A model generated the notes under the pieces. The model did no database searches, had not been told where the DNA came from, and saw nothing but the letters and a program-made list of their open reading frames with translations. From Novipirellula caenicola (GTDB lineage Bacteria > Planctomycetota > Planctomycetia > Pirellulales > Pirellulaceae), in assembly GCF_039545035.1 (NCBI RefSeq), contig NZ_BAABRO010000022.1, positions 33,512 to 97,511 on the forward strand: a stretch of DNA of 64,000 nt, written 5' to 3'. Below are positions 9,984-19,379 of the stretch, piece by piece; positions within the stretch are counted from its first letter, which is position 1, and the number at the start of each line of letters is the position of its first letter. Position numbers and translations under genes: made by a program.

Positions 9984-11594
9984 TCAGCGTCGGCTCTCGC
10001 CAGCATTGACGGAACCGCCGGCGCCGACGGTTTCGGGTTGCGTGTCGGTGTCTAGCGAATCCGCCGCAATCCACCCGCTCATCAACACCATCGGCATGCC
10101 GGGACCGGGATGAGCCGCACCGCCTGCCAAATACAAGCCCGAAATGTCACGGCGGCGATTGGCAGGTTTGAACGCACCCAAGTACTTGCCGTGGCTTGCC
10201 AATCCGTAAATCGCTCCGTTGAGCACGCGGTAGCGATGATGGATGTCTTCGGGCGTCAGCGCCGATTCGTAGACGATCGCGTCGCGAATTCCGCCCATTC
10301 CTGCTGCCGATTCCAATTTGTTCAAAATCGTTTCGCGGTACGCCGGCAACATCGCGTGCCAATTGTGGTTGGGACGCAAATAGGGTGTGTGCACCAAGAC
10401 ATACAACGCTTCGCAGCCCGGTGGGGCAACGTTCGGTTCGCTGATCGCCGGGGCGCAGACGTAGGCCGACGGATCCGGCGCCGGCTCGCCGCGGTTGTAG
10501 ATAAAGTCAAACTCGGTCTCTGGGTCGCGCGAAAAGACAAAATTGTGATGCAGCAGTTGCGAGTAACGGCGGTTCAGTCCGAGATACAACACCACGCCAC
10601 TGCAGGCCGGTTCGTGGCGATCGGCTTTGCCAAACTTGATCGATTCGGGCGTGCCGTCGAGCAGTTCTCGATACGTCCGCACAGCATCGCAATTGCTAAC
10701 GATCGCATCGCAGGCAATTGTTTCTCCCGTTGCGGTGACAACACCGGTGACGTGTGTTGATTTCCCCGGTCGCGGCGACGAAGTGGTGATTCGCATCACG
10801 TCGGTTCCGGTGCGAAACGTGACCCCCAATTCCTCGGCCAATCGGGTCAACGCTTCGGGGACAGCGCGGGTACCGCCGATCGGGTACCAAATGCCTTCGT
10901 CGGTTTGCATGTGCGCGATCCCACAAAGCACCGCGGGTGACGCGTAGGGAGACGAGCCGACGTATTGAGTGAAATGGTCCATCATTTGAGCGACACGTGC
11001 GTCGCTGACGTGTTGGCGAACCACCGAAGCGACACTTTTGCCCATGCGTAGCGCCATCACATCGCTTAGCACGGCCGCCGAAAACGCGCCGCCGACTTGC
11101 ATCGTGTCTCGCAAACCACCGACGCTTCGCCAAAAGAAGAAACGATCGGAAACGCCATGCAGTTTTTCGCTGATTGACATGAAATTGCGGTAGCCGGCGC
11201 CATCGGTGGACGCTCCGCTGAACTGGTCGATGTTCGCCGCCATCGTATCGACATCCGCCACCAAATCGAGCACGTTTTGCTCGCCGTGATTGTCCTTTTC
11301 AAAGAAGCAGCGCCACTGTGGATCGAGCGGAACCATGTTGAGGTAATCATCCATGTTTCGCCCCGCTTCGGTGAAGATCCGTCGCAGCACACTCGGCAGC
11401 GTCACGATGGTCGGTCCCATGTCGAACCGAAACCCCTCTTCGCTGAGCACGGCCGCTTTGCCTCCGAGCCAATCGTTTTTCTCAAGCACCGTGACGCGGT
11501 GTCCTCGCGCGGCCAACACACACGCCGCCCCCAGCCCCGCTAATCCGCCACCGATCACGATTACCTTGGACTCTGTTATGGTTGTGGCACTCAT
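9984..11594 (-). CDS. CrtI/CrtN-type phytoene desaturase-like FAD enzyme
   Basis: The 536-residue length is normal for the CrtI family. The N-terminal dinucleotide-binding fold reads VIVIGGGLAGLGAACVLAAR, followed by VLEKNDWLGGKAAV, and the C-terminal FAD motif is LYLAGGAAHPGPGMPMVLMS, all typical of carotenoid desaturases, oxygenases and isomerases. Such enzymes act at the membrane on phytoene or other C30/C40 carotenes. The ATG at 11594 is chosen because it puts the GGG motif near residue 13; an upstream TTG at 11636 would add 14 unlikely residues. The next gene upstream on the same strand is an aldehyde dehydrogenase, so the pair may introduce and then oxidise a carotenoid end group, as CrtP/CrtNc-type pairs do. 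The exact reaction (desaturase or terminal oxidase) cannot be assigned. Confidence 0.87.
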   Translation of the reverse strand: MSATTITESKVIVIGGGLAGLGAACVLAARGHRVTVLEKNDWLGGKAAVLSEEGFRFDMGPTIVTLPSVLRRIFTEAGRNMDDYLNMVPLDPQWRCFFEKDNHGEQNVLDLVADVDTMAANIDQFSGASTDGAGYRNFMSISEKLHGVSDRFFFWRSVGGLRDTMQVGGAFSAAVLSDVMALRMGKSVASVVRQHVSDARVAQMMDHFTQYVGSSPYASPAVLCGIAHMQTDEGIWYPIGGTRAVPEALTRLAEELGVTFRTGTDVMRITTSSPRPGKSTHVTGVVTATGETIACDAIVSNCDAVRTYRELLDGTPESIKFGKADRHEPACSGVVLYLGLNRRYSQLLHHNFVFSRDPETEFDFIYNRGEPAPDPSAYVCAPAISEPNVAPPGCEALYVLVHTPYLRPNHNWHAMLPAYRETILNKLESAAGMGGIRDAIVYESALTPEDIHHRYRVLNGAIYGLASHGKYLGAFKPANRRRDISGLYLAGGAAHPGPGMPMVLMSGWIAADSLDTDTQPETVGAGGSVNAGESRR

Positions 11595-11700
11595 GATGCT
11601 TGGATTCTTTGAAAAACGAGGTGCAGCAGGAATCAAAAACGGAGGTGGCGACTGATGTAGTGTTTGTAAATGGCTACGACGTGCACTGATGGCGGTGGGC

Positions 11701-11760
11701 CCGCGTTGACGATTAGGACCGCGTTGACGATTAGGCCCGCGTTGACGATTAGGCCCGCGT
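11701..11760. repeat. 18-bp tandem repeat (three copies plus six bases)
   Basis: Three consecutive copies of CCGCGTTGACGATTAGGC (last base A in the first copy) run from 11701 to 11754, with the first six bases repeated at 11755-11760. The array directly abuts the stop codon of the aldehyde dehydrogenase and lies between it and the desaturase gene. Purpose unknown; it may simply be slippage. Confidence 0.9.
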
Positions 11761-13277
11761 CACGAGATCAGTCGCCGCATCGCTCGCCAGCGGGCGGCCA
11801 TGCCTTTGGCATGCAGTAGTTGTAGCAGGATCGGCATTTTGTGACGTGTTGTTTCATTGCGTGGCAACAGATGAGCGGCGAAACGACCCCGTCGCCGGCT
11901 GATCACTCTCGGCACCGTCATCGCCAGCAAACCTTCGTCACCGCGAGTGATTCCGAATCCGCTGTTCCCCCGTCCGCCAAACGGTACGCGTGGATCGGCC
12001 GTTGGTGCGATCAAATCGTTAATCGCAACCGAGCCGACGTCCAACTGATTCGCGAACGCGACCGCATCACGATCGGGACCAAATACCGAGGCCGCCAAAC
12101 GATAGCGGTTTTGATTGATCGCAGCGACCGCGTCTTGGATTTTCGAGACACGGATGACGCTGGTCACCGGGGCGAACAGATCCGCCGACGCGATTTCATC
12201 CTCGACGCTGACGTGGTCCAGCACCAAAGGGGGCATCGTGCCGTTGGAGGCTAACGTCGCGGCATCGAAACGATCGGTGACATCGATTGCACCGGCAGCG
12301 ATGGCGTTAGTAATCGTTTGGGTCGCTCGTTCGCGTGCGGCAGGATGGATTGTAAAGGGCGTGTCAATCGACTCGAGTTGCCGGCACAGATTTTCTACCA
12401 ATTGGTCGGCCTGCGGCGAATCTTCGACAATGATCCGTCGAGGGCCGATGCAGGTCGCACCACTGTTGAGGGGTAGGCCAAATTTTAGAAACTCGCAAAC
12501 TCGCGGGATGGACGCGCCGGGCAGCACAACGACGGCATCACATCCGCTTAGCTCCATGATCGACGGCGTCAACGAATTCGCCGTCTGCTTGAGTATCTTT
12601 CGTCCCGTGTCCGCCGATCCTGTCAAAACGACAAGGTCGATTCGTGGGTCGCCGGAATCGGTGGACGTGTTGTCGAGTGTTTCTCGAGCCGCCTCTACCG
12701 ACGAATCGAGTTGCACCAGCACGTCACGTGGGACGCCTGCCTCGTAGAAACATTCGACCAATCGGCGAGTCAACGTTTCGCAGCCCTCGGCCGGTTTTAG
12801 TTGCACGCGATTGCCGGCTGCTAACGCTTGAGCAACTTGCACTCCGACCAAAAACAATGGGTAGTTCCACGTCCCCAGGATCAGCACGGTGCCATGGGGA
12901 ATCCGCTGCACCACGCTGTGGACTCCCCACATCCAAAGCGGACGTCCGACCACGCCGATCCGGCGAGTTCGTAGAATTGCCGCCCCTTTGCGTCCCAGGT
13001 AGTGCAGCGCATCGCACAAGGGAATGAGTTCGGCGGTGACCGTTTCGAGTGAATCGGTGCGTTGTTGGCTGGCACACAGCCGAGTCAAATCATCGACGTG
13101 GCGAGCGATCAAAAAGCGAGCGGCCGCGACCGTTTTGCAGCGTTGGCGAATTGGCAAATCGCTCCACGGTTTCGCAGATCTGTATTGCAATCGAGCGGCC
13201 TTCGTCGGTGTCGCCACGGAAATCGAAATCTTGTCGCTAGCCGTTTGGGTGCTTGGCGTAAGAAAAAGGAATCGCAT
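11760..13277 (-). CDS. Aldehyde dehydrogenase family protein, possibly carotenoid aldehyde oxidase
   Basis: This 505-residue protein has the NAD-dependent aldehyde dehydrogenase fold: the NAD-site Lys in RVQLKPAEGC, VVLTGSADTGRKI, the general-base Glu in IMELSGCDAVVV, and the catalytic Cys in NSGATCIGPRRIIVE. C-terminal motifs SVAINDLIAP and PFGGRGNSGFG are also present. It resembles the ALDH3/CrtNc group more than the betaine aldehyde dehydrogenases. Its position just upstream of a CrtI-type gene on the same strand suggests that it oxidises a carotenoid aldehyde to the acid; this is inference from context. The ATG at 13277 is preferred over a TTG at 13301. Confidence 0.85.
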   Translation of the reverse strand: MRFLFLTPSTQTASDKISISVATPTKAARLQYRSAKPWSDLPIRQRCKTVAAARFLIARHVDDLTRLCASQQRTDSLETVTAELIPLCDALHYLGRKGAAILRTRRIGVVGRPLWMWGVHSVVQRIPHGTVLILGTWNYPLFLVGVQVAQALAAGNRVQLKPAEGCETLTRRLVECFYEAGVPRDVLVQLDSSVEAARETLDNTSTDSGDPRIDLVVLTGSADTGRKILKQTANSLTPSIMELSGCDAVVVLPGASIPRVCEFLKFGLPLNSGATCIGPRRIIVEDSPQADQLVENLCRQLESIDTPFTIHPAARERATQTITNAIAAGAIDVTDRFDAATLASNGTMPPLVLDHVSVEDEIASADLFAPVTSVIRVSKIQDAVAAINQNRYRLAASVFGPDRDAVAFANQLDVGSVAINDLIAPTADPRVPFGGRGNSGFGITRGDEGLLAMTVPRVISRRRGRFAAHLLPRNETTRHKMPILLQLLHAKGMAARWRAMRRLIS

Positions 13278-13866
13278 GCCAGCCCCCCAGAATAAGTGCA
13301 AGCCGAATGCGCGTTGTTTGCGTGATCGGCCCGGCGGGCAGCAAGGATCGAGGATGACAAAATTTTAGTCGGTCGGGAAGCCGCCCAGCCTAGCCCGGAT
13401 GGTTTCTCCGACGCCGATCGGCGGTGTTGTTTCGATGGTGATCGAATTACCGTCAAAACGGGTGACCGAATATTACTGAATCCGAAGCATCATCGGTCCG
13501 TGGGGTTAGACGGACTGTCGCACCCCGGCCGCAGTGGACATTCATTGTCGATGGGGAGTACATGTAAGTGTATCGAACCGATACACTGTGAACCGTTCAG
13601 CGAGATGATGACGGTTCTCGACAACGGATCGGGTTTGCAGCGAGATCGAGCTTGCAGCGGAAACGTGGTAACGCGGCGGCATGTAGATGTACCGCTGGGT
13701 GGTTGTTGGGGCGGATTATAGCACTGCGTGAAAGGCACCGCTTATCCGCGATGTCTAGAAATGAACGGTTAAACGAGACGACCGGACTGTTTTTGTTCTT
13801 GGGGGCTGAAAAACGGAGGGTCGTCTGAACCCTCTGAACGATGCGAGGGTTACAATATAGGCCTGT
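13278..13866. other. Divergent intergenic region with a palindrome
   Basis: This roughly 590-base gap separates the divergent aldehyde dehydrogenase and PP2C genes and should hold both promoters. No convincing gene is visible; short open frames here have no recognisable features. The clearest signal is a perfect inverted repeat at 13567-13587. A run of Ts and a TACAATAT stretch lie close to the PP2C start. Confidence 0.5.
13567..13587. promoter_or_regulatory. Perfect 9-bp inverted repeat, candidate operator
   Basis: AGTGTATCG and CGATACACT are exact reverse complements separated by AAC. The symmetry and size suit binding by a dimeric regulator such as a TetR, MarR or MerR family protein. It lies 290 bases upstream of the aldehyde dehydrogenase ATG and 280 upstream of the PP2C ATG. 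No regulator gene is adjacent, so the role is inferred. Confidence 0.45.
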
Positions 13867-15231
13867 ATGACTTTGAACCACCTCGACGCGAGTCAACTAT
13901 CTGTGTCGGAATCTTGGAAGCCTGGTATTCACTATTCGCAGCTGACGGATGTCGGTATGCGGCGCGCCAATAATCAAGATTCGATGGCGGTGTTGATGGC
14001 GGGAAGCCCCGAGCGGTTTTATCACCGCGGGCATCTGTTTGTGGTTGCCGACGGGATGGGGGCCCACGCGGCCGGCGAATTGGCTAGCCGCTTGGCGACC
14101 GAGCACATTGCAATGCAATATTTTCGCTCGACCGAAGAGGATTCATCCGAAGCGCTGCGGATTGCGGTGCGAGAATCCAATGCGGAAATTCACCGTCGCG
14201 GTCAACAGAATCCCGAATTTCATAATATGGGAACGACCGCCAGCAGTTTGGCGATTTTGCCGGTTGGCGCGGTCATTGCGCATGTGGGTGATTCGCGGGC
14301 CTACCGATTGCGCGACGGCATCCTCGAACAATTGACGTTCGATCATTCGCTGGTTTGGGAGATGGAAGCGAGCGGTCAAATCCATCCCGATAGCGTGTTG
14401 GGACAATCGATCCCAAAAAATGTGATCACGCGTTCGCTTGGTCCCAACGCCAATGTCGAAGTCGATTTAGAAGGCCCTTTCGAAATCCAGGCTGGGGATC
14501 AATTCCTGCTGTGCAGCGACGGACTATCAGGCCAAGTCGAAGACGAGGAAATCGCGACGATCATGGATTGTTTGCCAGAGGATTTGGCAACGCGAGTCTT
14601 GATCGATTTAGCCAATCTAAGAGGCGGCCCCGATAATTCGACCGTCATCATTGTCCGCGTGGCCGAAGACTTTGCCGAGCAGACCAGCAAGCCGACTCAA
14701 TCGAAGCGGCACTTGCGAAAACAGGAACCGGCTGCGGTATCGCCGCTGTTGATTGGAACCGCAATCATCTGTTTCGTCGGCGCTTTGGGACTGGGGTTGG
14801 CGATGGTGGTGCTGCAGACCCCGGTCAGCAAAGCGATGGGGCCAATGATCATCGCATTCATCCTGGGCGTCATCGCGGCGGGTTTTTGTGTCGCACAGTA
14901 TCTGCAGAGCAAACCCAAGCACAAGACACGGCCGCTGGTAAAGACGACTGGCGGCAAGGGGCCCTATCGCCGTTACCAAGCCAAACCCAACAAAGAGATC
15001 TATGATCGCTTGGGCGAAACTGTCGAAGAGCTTCGCACCGCCGCGTCGCAGCGAAATTGGTTGATGGATTGGGATAAAATCGACAAGCTGCAAAAACAAG
15101 GCAATGCGTGTGTCGAAGCGGCGCAGTTCAAACGCGCCATTCGATTGCAGGCCGAAGCGATTATCGAGACGATGCACCAACTGCGTGAACTGAACAATCG
15201 CGCCGCCAATGAGACGGACATCGAACGATAG
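13867..15231 (+). CDS. PP2C-family serine/threonine phosphatase with membrane anchor
   Basis: The 454-residue protein has an N-terminal PP2C domain (about 20-270) with the metal-binding motifs RRANNQDSMAV, VVADGMGAHAAGE, HVGDSRAYRL, LLCSDGLSGQVEDEEI and GGPDNSTVIIV. Two hydrophobic helices follow (about 295-316 and 322-346, IGTAIICFVGALGLGLAMVV and GPMIIAFILGVIAAGFCVA), then a charged cytoplasmic-type tail. It should dephosphorylate Ser/Thr-phosphorylated proteins at the membrane, opposing the PknB-type kinases encoded elsewhere in the window. It converges on the epimerase gene with 32 bases between stops. Confidence 0.93.
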   Translation: MTLNHLDASQLSVSESWKPGIHYSQLTDVGMRRANNQDSMAVLMAGSPERFYHRGHLFVVADGMGAHAAGELASRLATEHIAMQYFRSTEEDSSEALRIAVRESNAEIHRRGQQNPEFHNMGTTASSLAILPVGAVIAHVGDSRAYRLRDGILEQLTFDHSLVWEMEASGQIHPDSVLGQSIPKNVITRSLGPNANVEVDLEGPFEIQAGDQFLLCSDGLSGQVEDEEIATIMDCLPEDLATRVLIDLANLRGGPDNSTVIIVRVAEDFAEQTSKPTQSKRHLRKQEPAAVSPLLIGTAIICFVGALGLGLAMVVLQTPVSKAMGPMIIAFILGVIAAGFCVAQYLQSKPKHKTRPLVKTTGGKGPYRRYQAKPNKEIYDRLGETVEELRTAASQRNWLMDWDKIDKLQKQGNACVEAAQFKRAIRLQAEAIIETMHQLRELNNRAANETDIER

Positions 15232-15263
15232 CGTTGGTTAACGAATCCTTTGACCAGCCGCGG

Positions 15264-15935
15264 TCAATCCGCCAACGCCCATGGTCGCAGCAGTTTGCGC
15301 GGCACTCCGATCGGGACGACTTCGATGTCGCCAAGCAGCGATTGCGTTCCTTCGAATTCAAACCCGGTCTTCTTCGCAACAAACGTGATCGTCAATTCGG
15401 CTTGGAAGGTGTGCGGGTCCGCCTCGCCGCTGTCGACATCCATCCCCGTCGGCACATCGATCGCGATTCGCGTTGCTTTAATTTGGTTGGCGACTTTCAC
15501 CGCGTCGGCGTAAATGCCTCGTAGCGGCCCCGTCGCTCCGGTGCCGAGCAGACAGTCAACAATGACATCCGCATCGCTTAAATGAGTTTTAATTGCCTCG
15601 GCGGTAGTGGCGACTTGCACGTCCAGTTCGGCCTTTTGGGCGATCGCCGCGTTGGCGGCGGCATCACCCGACAACGAGTCAATTTCGACGACCGAGACGA
15701 CACGGACTTGGCGTTCCATCAAATCCAAATGACGCGCGATCACGTAGCCGTCGCCCCCGTTGTTGCCTTTGCCACACAAGATCACAACGCGGCCGGTCGC
15801 CGCGTTTTGCTGGATCACCTCCGCGGCACCCCGTCCGGCATTTTCCATCAACACCAAACCTGTCATGCCATAGTCTTCGATCGCCTGCTGGTCGATGGAT
15901 CGAACCTGTTGACGGCTAAGAGATTTAATTTTCAT
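15264..15935 (-). CDS. nnrE: NAD(P)H-hydrate epimerase (YjeF N-terminal type)
   Basis: The 223-residue protein is a single YjeF_N domain. It shows LSRQQVRSIDQQAIEDYGM, the VLMENAGRGAA segment, the phosphate-binding VILCGKGNNGGDGYVIARHL, DVIVDCLLGTGATGPLRG and AIDVPTGMDVDSG. The enzyme interconverts R and S forms of hydrated NAD(P)H so that a dehydratase can repair them. The C-terminal dehydratase domain (NnrD) found fused in Escherichia coli is absent, so the dehydratase must be encoded elsewhere. The ATG at 15935 is preferred over an in-frame TTG at 15947. Confidence 0.93.
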   Translation of the reverse strand: MKIKSLSRQQVRSIDQQAIEDYGMTGLVLMENAGRGAAEVIQQNAATGRVVILCGKGNNGGDGYVIARHLDLMERQVRVVSVVEIDSLSGDAAANAAIAQKAELDVQVATTAEAIKTHLSDADVIVDCLLGTGATGPLRGIYADAVKVANQIKATRIAIDVPTGMDVDSGEADPHTFQAELTITFVAKKTGFEFEGTQSLLGDIEVVPIGVPRKLLRPWALAD

Positions 15936-16025
15936 TGCGGCGGCCAAACATGTTTTGCGGAAAATGAAGTGCTTTGTCTATAATCGAGGCAACAAACTCT
16001 TCCCTTGCAGAGATTTTACAAGACG

Positions 16026-16253
16026 ATGCCCCTCTACGAATACGAATGCAAACCCTGTAAACAGGTGGTCGAAGTATTATTGCGTCGTGAAGACGAAGTT
16101 GCCGAATGCCCTCATTGTGGCAATAAAAAAATGGAACGGCAATTGAGCGTGACCGCGGCTCCGGCGGTCCGCAGCGGCGCGTCGTTGCCGGTCGCCGGCG
16201 CAGGCGAGGCATGTGGGATGCCCCGCTGCTGTGGCGGCGGTTGCCAGATGTAG
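16026..16253 (+). CDS. FmdB-family zinc ribbon protein
   Basis: This 75-residue protein starts MPLYEYECKPCKQVVEVLLR, the FmdB/CxxC_CXXC_SSSS signature, with a second pair in CPHCGNKKMERQL. These four cysteines form a zinc ribbon. The C-terminus adds CGMPRCCGGGCQM, a cysteine cluster common in planctomycete members. The family is often annotated as regulatory but its function is not established. The ATG at 16026 fits the domain exactly; a TTG 21 bases upstream would add seven residues. The next gene starts 10 bases after the stop, so the two are probably co-transcribed. Confidence 0.9.
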   Translation: MPLYEYECKPCKQVVEVLLRREDEVAECPHCGNKKMERQLSVTAAPAVRSGASLPVAGAGEACGMPRCCGGGCQM

Positions 16254-16263
16254 CGTGGGCGGT

Positions 16264-16755
16264 ATGCATACATTTCATCATTTTGCTTACGGGTCCAATA
16301 TGTCGACGTCGCGGCTGCGCGCCCGATGCCCTAGCGCGACCGTGTTGGGCGTTGGGTTTGTTCGCGGGCGGACGCTGCGTTTTCATAAACGGGGTATGGA
16401 CGGGACCGGCAAAGCGAACGCGTTTGCCACCCATGACCACAGCGACATCCTCTGGGGCGTGATCTACGAAACGCTGCTCAGTGAAAAAGAGGAGCTCGAC
16501 CGCTGCGAGTCACTCGGGGTTGGCTACGAACACGCCACGGTCGAAGTGCATGTCGAAAATCGGACCGTCACCACGTTTCTGTATCAAGCCATCACCGATC
16601 GCATCGACGATTCGCTGGTCCCCGCCGACTGGTATCACGACCATGTGATCAAGGGGGCGATTGAGCATGGCTTGCCAACGGAATATCACGCGATGATTGC
16701 CAGCGTCGTCCCCCACCGCTCGCCGCCAATCAAAGATGCCATTGGCAATCGTTAG
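16264..16755 (+). CDS. Gamma-glutamylcyclotransferase-like (AIG2/GGCT) protein
   Basis: The 163-residue protein begins MHTFHHFAYGSNM, the YGSN phosphate/substrate loop that defines the gamma-glutamylcyclotransferase fold. The conserved catalytic acid is probably in the LSEKEELDRCESLG segment, and VTTFLYQA and AMIASV complete the small barrel. Such enzymes release 5-oxoproline from gamma-glutamyl amino acids or related amines; the substrate here is not known. The ATG at 16264 follows the FmdB stop by 10 bases; a GTG at 16213 would overlap that gene. Confidence 0.85.
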   Translation: MHTFHHFAYGSNMSTSRLRARCPSATVLGVGFVRGRTLRFHKRGMDGTGKANAFATHDHSDILWGVIYETLLSEKEELDRCESLGVGYEHATVEVHVENRTVTTFLYQAITDRIDDSLVPADWYHDHVIKGAIEHGLPTEYHAMIASVVPHRSPPIKDAIGNR

Positions 16756-16808
16756 CGAGTCGCATACGACCCCCGGGGGGGCTAATCATCTAGTGATTTG
16801 AAGAATCG

Positions 16809-17690
16809 CTAACCAGTGGTGGTGTCGAGTTCGGTCGCCGGATTGGTGTCGCAGTTCTCGTCGATCTGATTGATCCGGCAAACGATGGCTGAGATATTGT
16901 CTTCACCGCCTGCGACGTTCGCCGCGTCGATCAATTTCTTAACGCTGGTCTTGCTGTCCTTGTTCGCCGTCAAGATGGACGCAATGCGATCGTCGTCAAG
17001 CATGCCGGTCAATCCGTCGCTACATAACAGCAGGACATCGCCGGTTCGCAGTTGACAGCGGACAGCTTCGGGGCGGACCGCTTGGTTTCCACCGCCGACG
17101 CAGTTCCACAGCACGTGTCGCCATTGCTGAATCGCCTCGTCGGATTCTCGCAGGGCTCCGGCGTCAATCAATTGTTGGGCGACGGTGTGGTCGGTCGTCA
17201 GTTGTTTCAGCGTTTTGTCGCGGAGCAGGTAACAGCGGCTGTCTCCGGCGTGCACCACGTACATCCGTGATCCGAGCAAATAGGCCATCGTAACGGTTGT
17301 GCCCATGCGGCGATGGTCACTCTCGCCGACCGACCAAATCTTTTGCTGGATCGTGGTTAGCGATTCGGATAATTCGTCGATAAAGTCTTGTTCGTCATCG
17401 GAACACAGTTTCAGAAACCAGTGCATCATGTCCAAGACATACTGGGCCGTCGCTTCGATCGCCGTACGACTGGCGCGTTCTCCATCGCGATGGCCGCCCA
17501 TGCCGTCGGCCACGACCAACAGATTGCCTTCTTGGCATCCAAACATTTCGCGATGTTCCGCACTCGGGACGTCCGTTCCGCGAACAATCAATTGCCGTCG
17601 TAGATCCGCGATCAAATAGTGATCCTGGTTTTCGGATCGCTTTTGACCAATGTCCGAACCGCCAGAGATATCGAAAGGGACGCCATTCAT
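16809..17690 (-). CDS. PP2C-family serine/threonine phosphatase (soluble)
   Basis: This 293-residue protein is a single PP2C domain with KRSENQDHYLIADL, VVADGMGGHRDGERAS, VVHAGDSRCYLLRD, LLCSDGLTGMLDD and GGEDNISAIVCRI, covering the metal ligands of the family. Unlike the other PP2C in the window it has no membrane helices. Its likely job is to reverse phosphorylation by bacterial Ser/Thr kinases. It converges on the cyclotransferase gene; a GC palindrome (CCCCCGGGGG near 16770-16779) lies in the 53-base gap. Confidence 0.93.
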   Translation of the reverse strand: MNGVPFDISGGSDIGQKRSENQDHYLIADLRRQLIVRGTDVPSAEHREMFGCQEGNLLVVADGMGGHRDGERASRTAIEATAQYVLDMMHWFLKLCSDDEQDFIDELSESLTTIQQKIWSVGESDHRRMGTTVTMAYLLGSRMYVVHAGDSRCYLLRDKTLKQLTTDHTVAQQLIDAGALRESDEAIQQWRHVLWNCVGGGNQAVRPEAVRCQLRTGDVLLLCSDGLTGMLDDDRIASILTANKDSKTSVKKLIDAANVAGGEDNISAIVCRINQIDENCDTNPATELDTTTG

Positions 17691-17890
17691 CGGGAATTCC
17701 TAGTTCAATGTTCGTTGCCAAGGGGAGGGAGGGGCAAAGCAGCAAACGCTGTTCCGATCGAGATTGGTTGCAAGCATTCCGGTACAACGTTTGCTCTCGA
17801 ATTTTTTGACGAGCGAGTGTTTGACCCAAGGATTGGTCATCGACCACTACGTTTTTGTTTTACCCCTCTGATCTACCGGCGTTCCCGCGA

Positions 17891-19285
17891 ATGAATTTCG
17901 AAGTCTATCAAGCAATCGCAATTTCCCTAGGCCTTGGTCTGCTTGTCGGACTTCAGCGTCAATGGAGCGAGTCCGAGATCGCGGGGATTCGTACGTTTCC
18001 ATTGATCACGTTGTTGGGGACGTTTTGTGGGCTGTTGGGCGAACAAGCGTCTGCCGAAAACCATCTAGGATGGTTGGTCGCGGCGGGACTGATCTCCGTC
18101 GCGATCGTGCTGGCGATCGCGAACGTAGCAAAAATCGGTGCAGGCGAATTTGATTTTGGAATGACGACCGAAATGGCTGCGCTATTGATGTGCGTGGTTG
18201 GCGTCGCCGTCGGTGTGGGGTTGTACGGACCGGCGATCGTGACCAGCGGGATCGCGGCGGTGTTACTGCACTGGAAAAAACGCCTGCATGCGATGGTCGT
18301 GCGGATGGGCGAGAACGAGATTCGTAGCGTCATCCACCTTGCGCTGATCGGGTTGGTCATCCTGCCCGTGCTGCCCAACGAAACATTTGGTCCTTACGAC
18401 GTGCTAAACCCCTACAGTATTTGGCGAATGGTTGTGTTGATTGTCGGGATCAGCATGGTCGCTTACGTCGCGTTTCGATTGGTGGGGCCGCGTGCGGGAG
18501 CCGTTCTAGGCGGCGTGTTGGGTGGTTTGATTTCAAGCACCGCAACGACCGTTAGCTATGCCCGGCAAGCCAAACGCGGCGGCGACGCAAATGCGATGGC
18601 CGCTTTGGTGATCGTGATTGCTTCGACCATTGTGAACGTGCGGGTGTTGTTCGAGATCGCGGTGGTCGCGCCGGCATTGCTACGTGTCGCAGCGCTACCA
18701 TTGTTGGCAATGTTGCTGTTGATGACGGTGGAGTGTGTGGTACTGTTCATTCCTTTGCGAAAACAAGCGACGCAGCCCCCCAAGCACGATAACCCTGCCC
18801 AACTGAAACCGGCGATTGTGTTTGGGGTGCTGTATGCCGTGGTGCTGTTTATCGTGGCGGCAGCCAAAGATCTGTTTGGAAGTGGTGCCTTGTACGGGAT
18901 CGCGATGATTTCGGGTTTGACCGACGTGGACGCGATCACGCTGTCGACCGCGAAGCTTTTTAATGACGGCCGCGTCGACGGCTCAACCGCATGGCGTGTG
19001 ATCTTGATTGCCACCATGTCGAACCTTGTTTTCAAAGCAGGCGTCGTCGCGTTTTTAGGAAACAGGCGACTGTTGTGGTACGTCGCGTTGCTGTTTGGCA
19101 TCGCGCTGTTGGGGGGCGGTGCGCTGCTCGCTTTCTGGCAAGACGTGAACATCGAAATGCCGGCCGAATGGTTTGATTCGCAGGTGCAACCGGATGCAGA
19201 GATGCAGTCCGAAGCAGAGCTGCTGGCTGATTCCGAGGCAACGGATGATCCAGCAAGACAGCCAGATTCCGAATCATCCGACTAA
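17891..19285 (+). CDS. MgtC/SapB-type membrane protein with DUF4010 domain
   Basis: The 464-residue protein is strongly hydrophobic, with about a dozen predicted helices. The N-terminal part carries the MgtC-like signature AISLGLGLLVGLQRQW and IRTFPLITLLG; the C-terminal half matches the DUF4010 type, with GGLISSTATTVSYARQAK and MISGLTDVDAITLSTAKL. The family has been linked to magnesium or envelope homeostasis, but transport has not been shown for DUF4010 members. The last 40 residues are an acidic soluble tail. The ATG at 17891 is the first in frame. Confidence 0.87.
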   Translation: MNFEVYQAIAISLGLGLLVGLQRQWSESEIAGIRTFPLITLLGTFCGLLGEQASAENHLGWLVAAGLISVAIVLAIANVAKIGAGEFDFGMTTEMAALLMCVVGVAVGVGLYGPAIVTSGIAAVLLHWKKRLHAMVVRMGENEIRSVIHLALIGLVILPVLPNETFGPYDVLNPYSIWRMVVLIVGISMVAYVAFRLVGPRAGAVLGGVLGGLISSTATTVSYARQAKRGGDANAMAALVIVIASTIVNVRVLFEIAVVAPALLRVAALPLLAMLLLMTVECVVLFIPLRKQATQPPKHDNPAQLKPAIVFGVLYAVVLFIVAAAKDLFGSGALYGIAMISGLTDVDAITLSTAKLFNDGRVDGSTAWRVILIATMSNLVFKAGVVAFLGNRRLLWYVALLFGIALLGGGALLAFWQDVNIEMPAEWFDSQVQPDAEMQSEAELLADSEATDDPARQPDSESSD

Positions 19286-19379
19286 ACGCCGCATCCGAGG
19301 CGGCTGGCTGCAGAATTGAAATGCCGCGAGAGACTTAAACCTGAGATTGAGACTCGCATCAAAATTTACACGAGCAACG

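Noticed and set aside
13500..13738. Short frames on both strands around the palindrome
   Set aside because: Products are Cys/Gly/Arg-rich without signals or domains, and the region better fits a divergent promoter.
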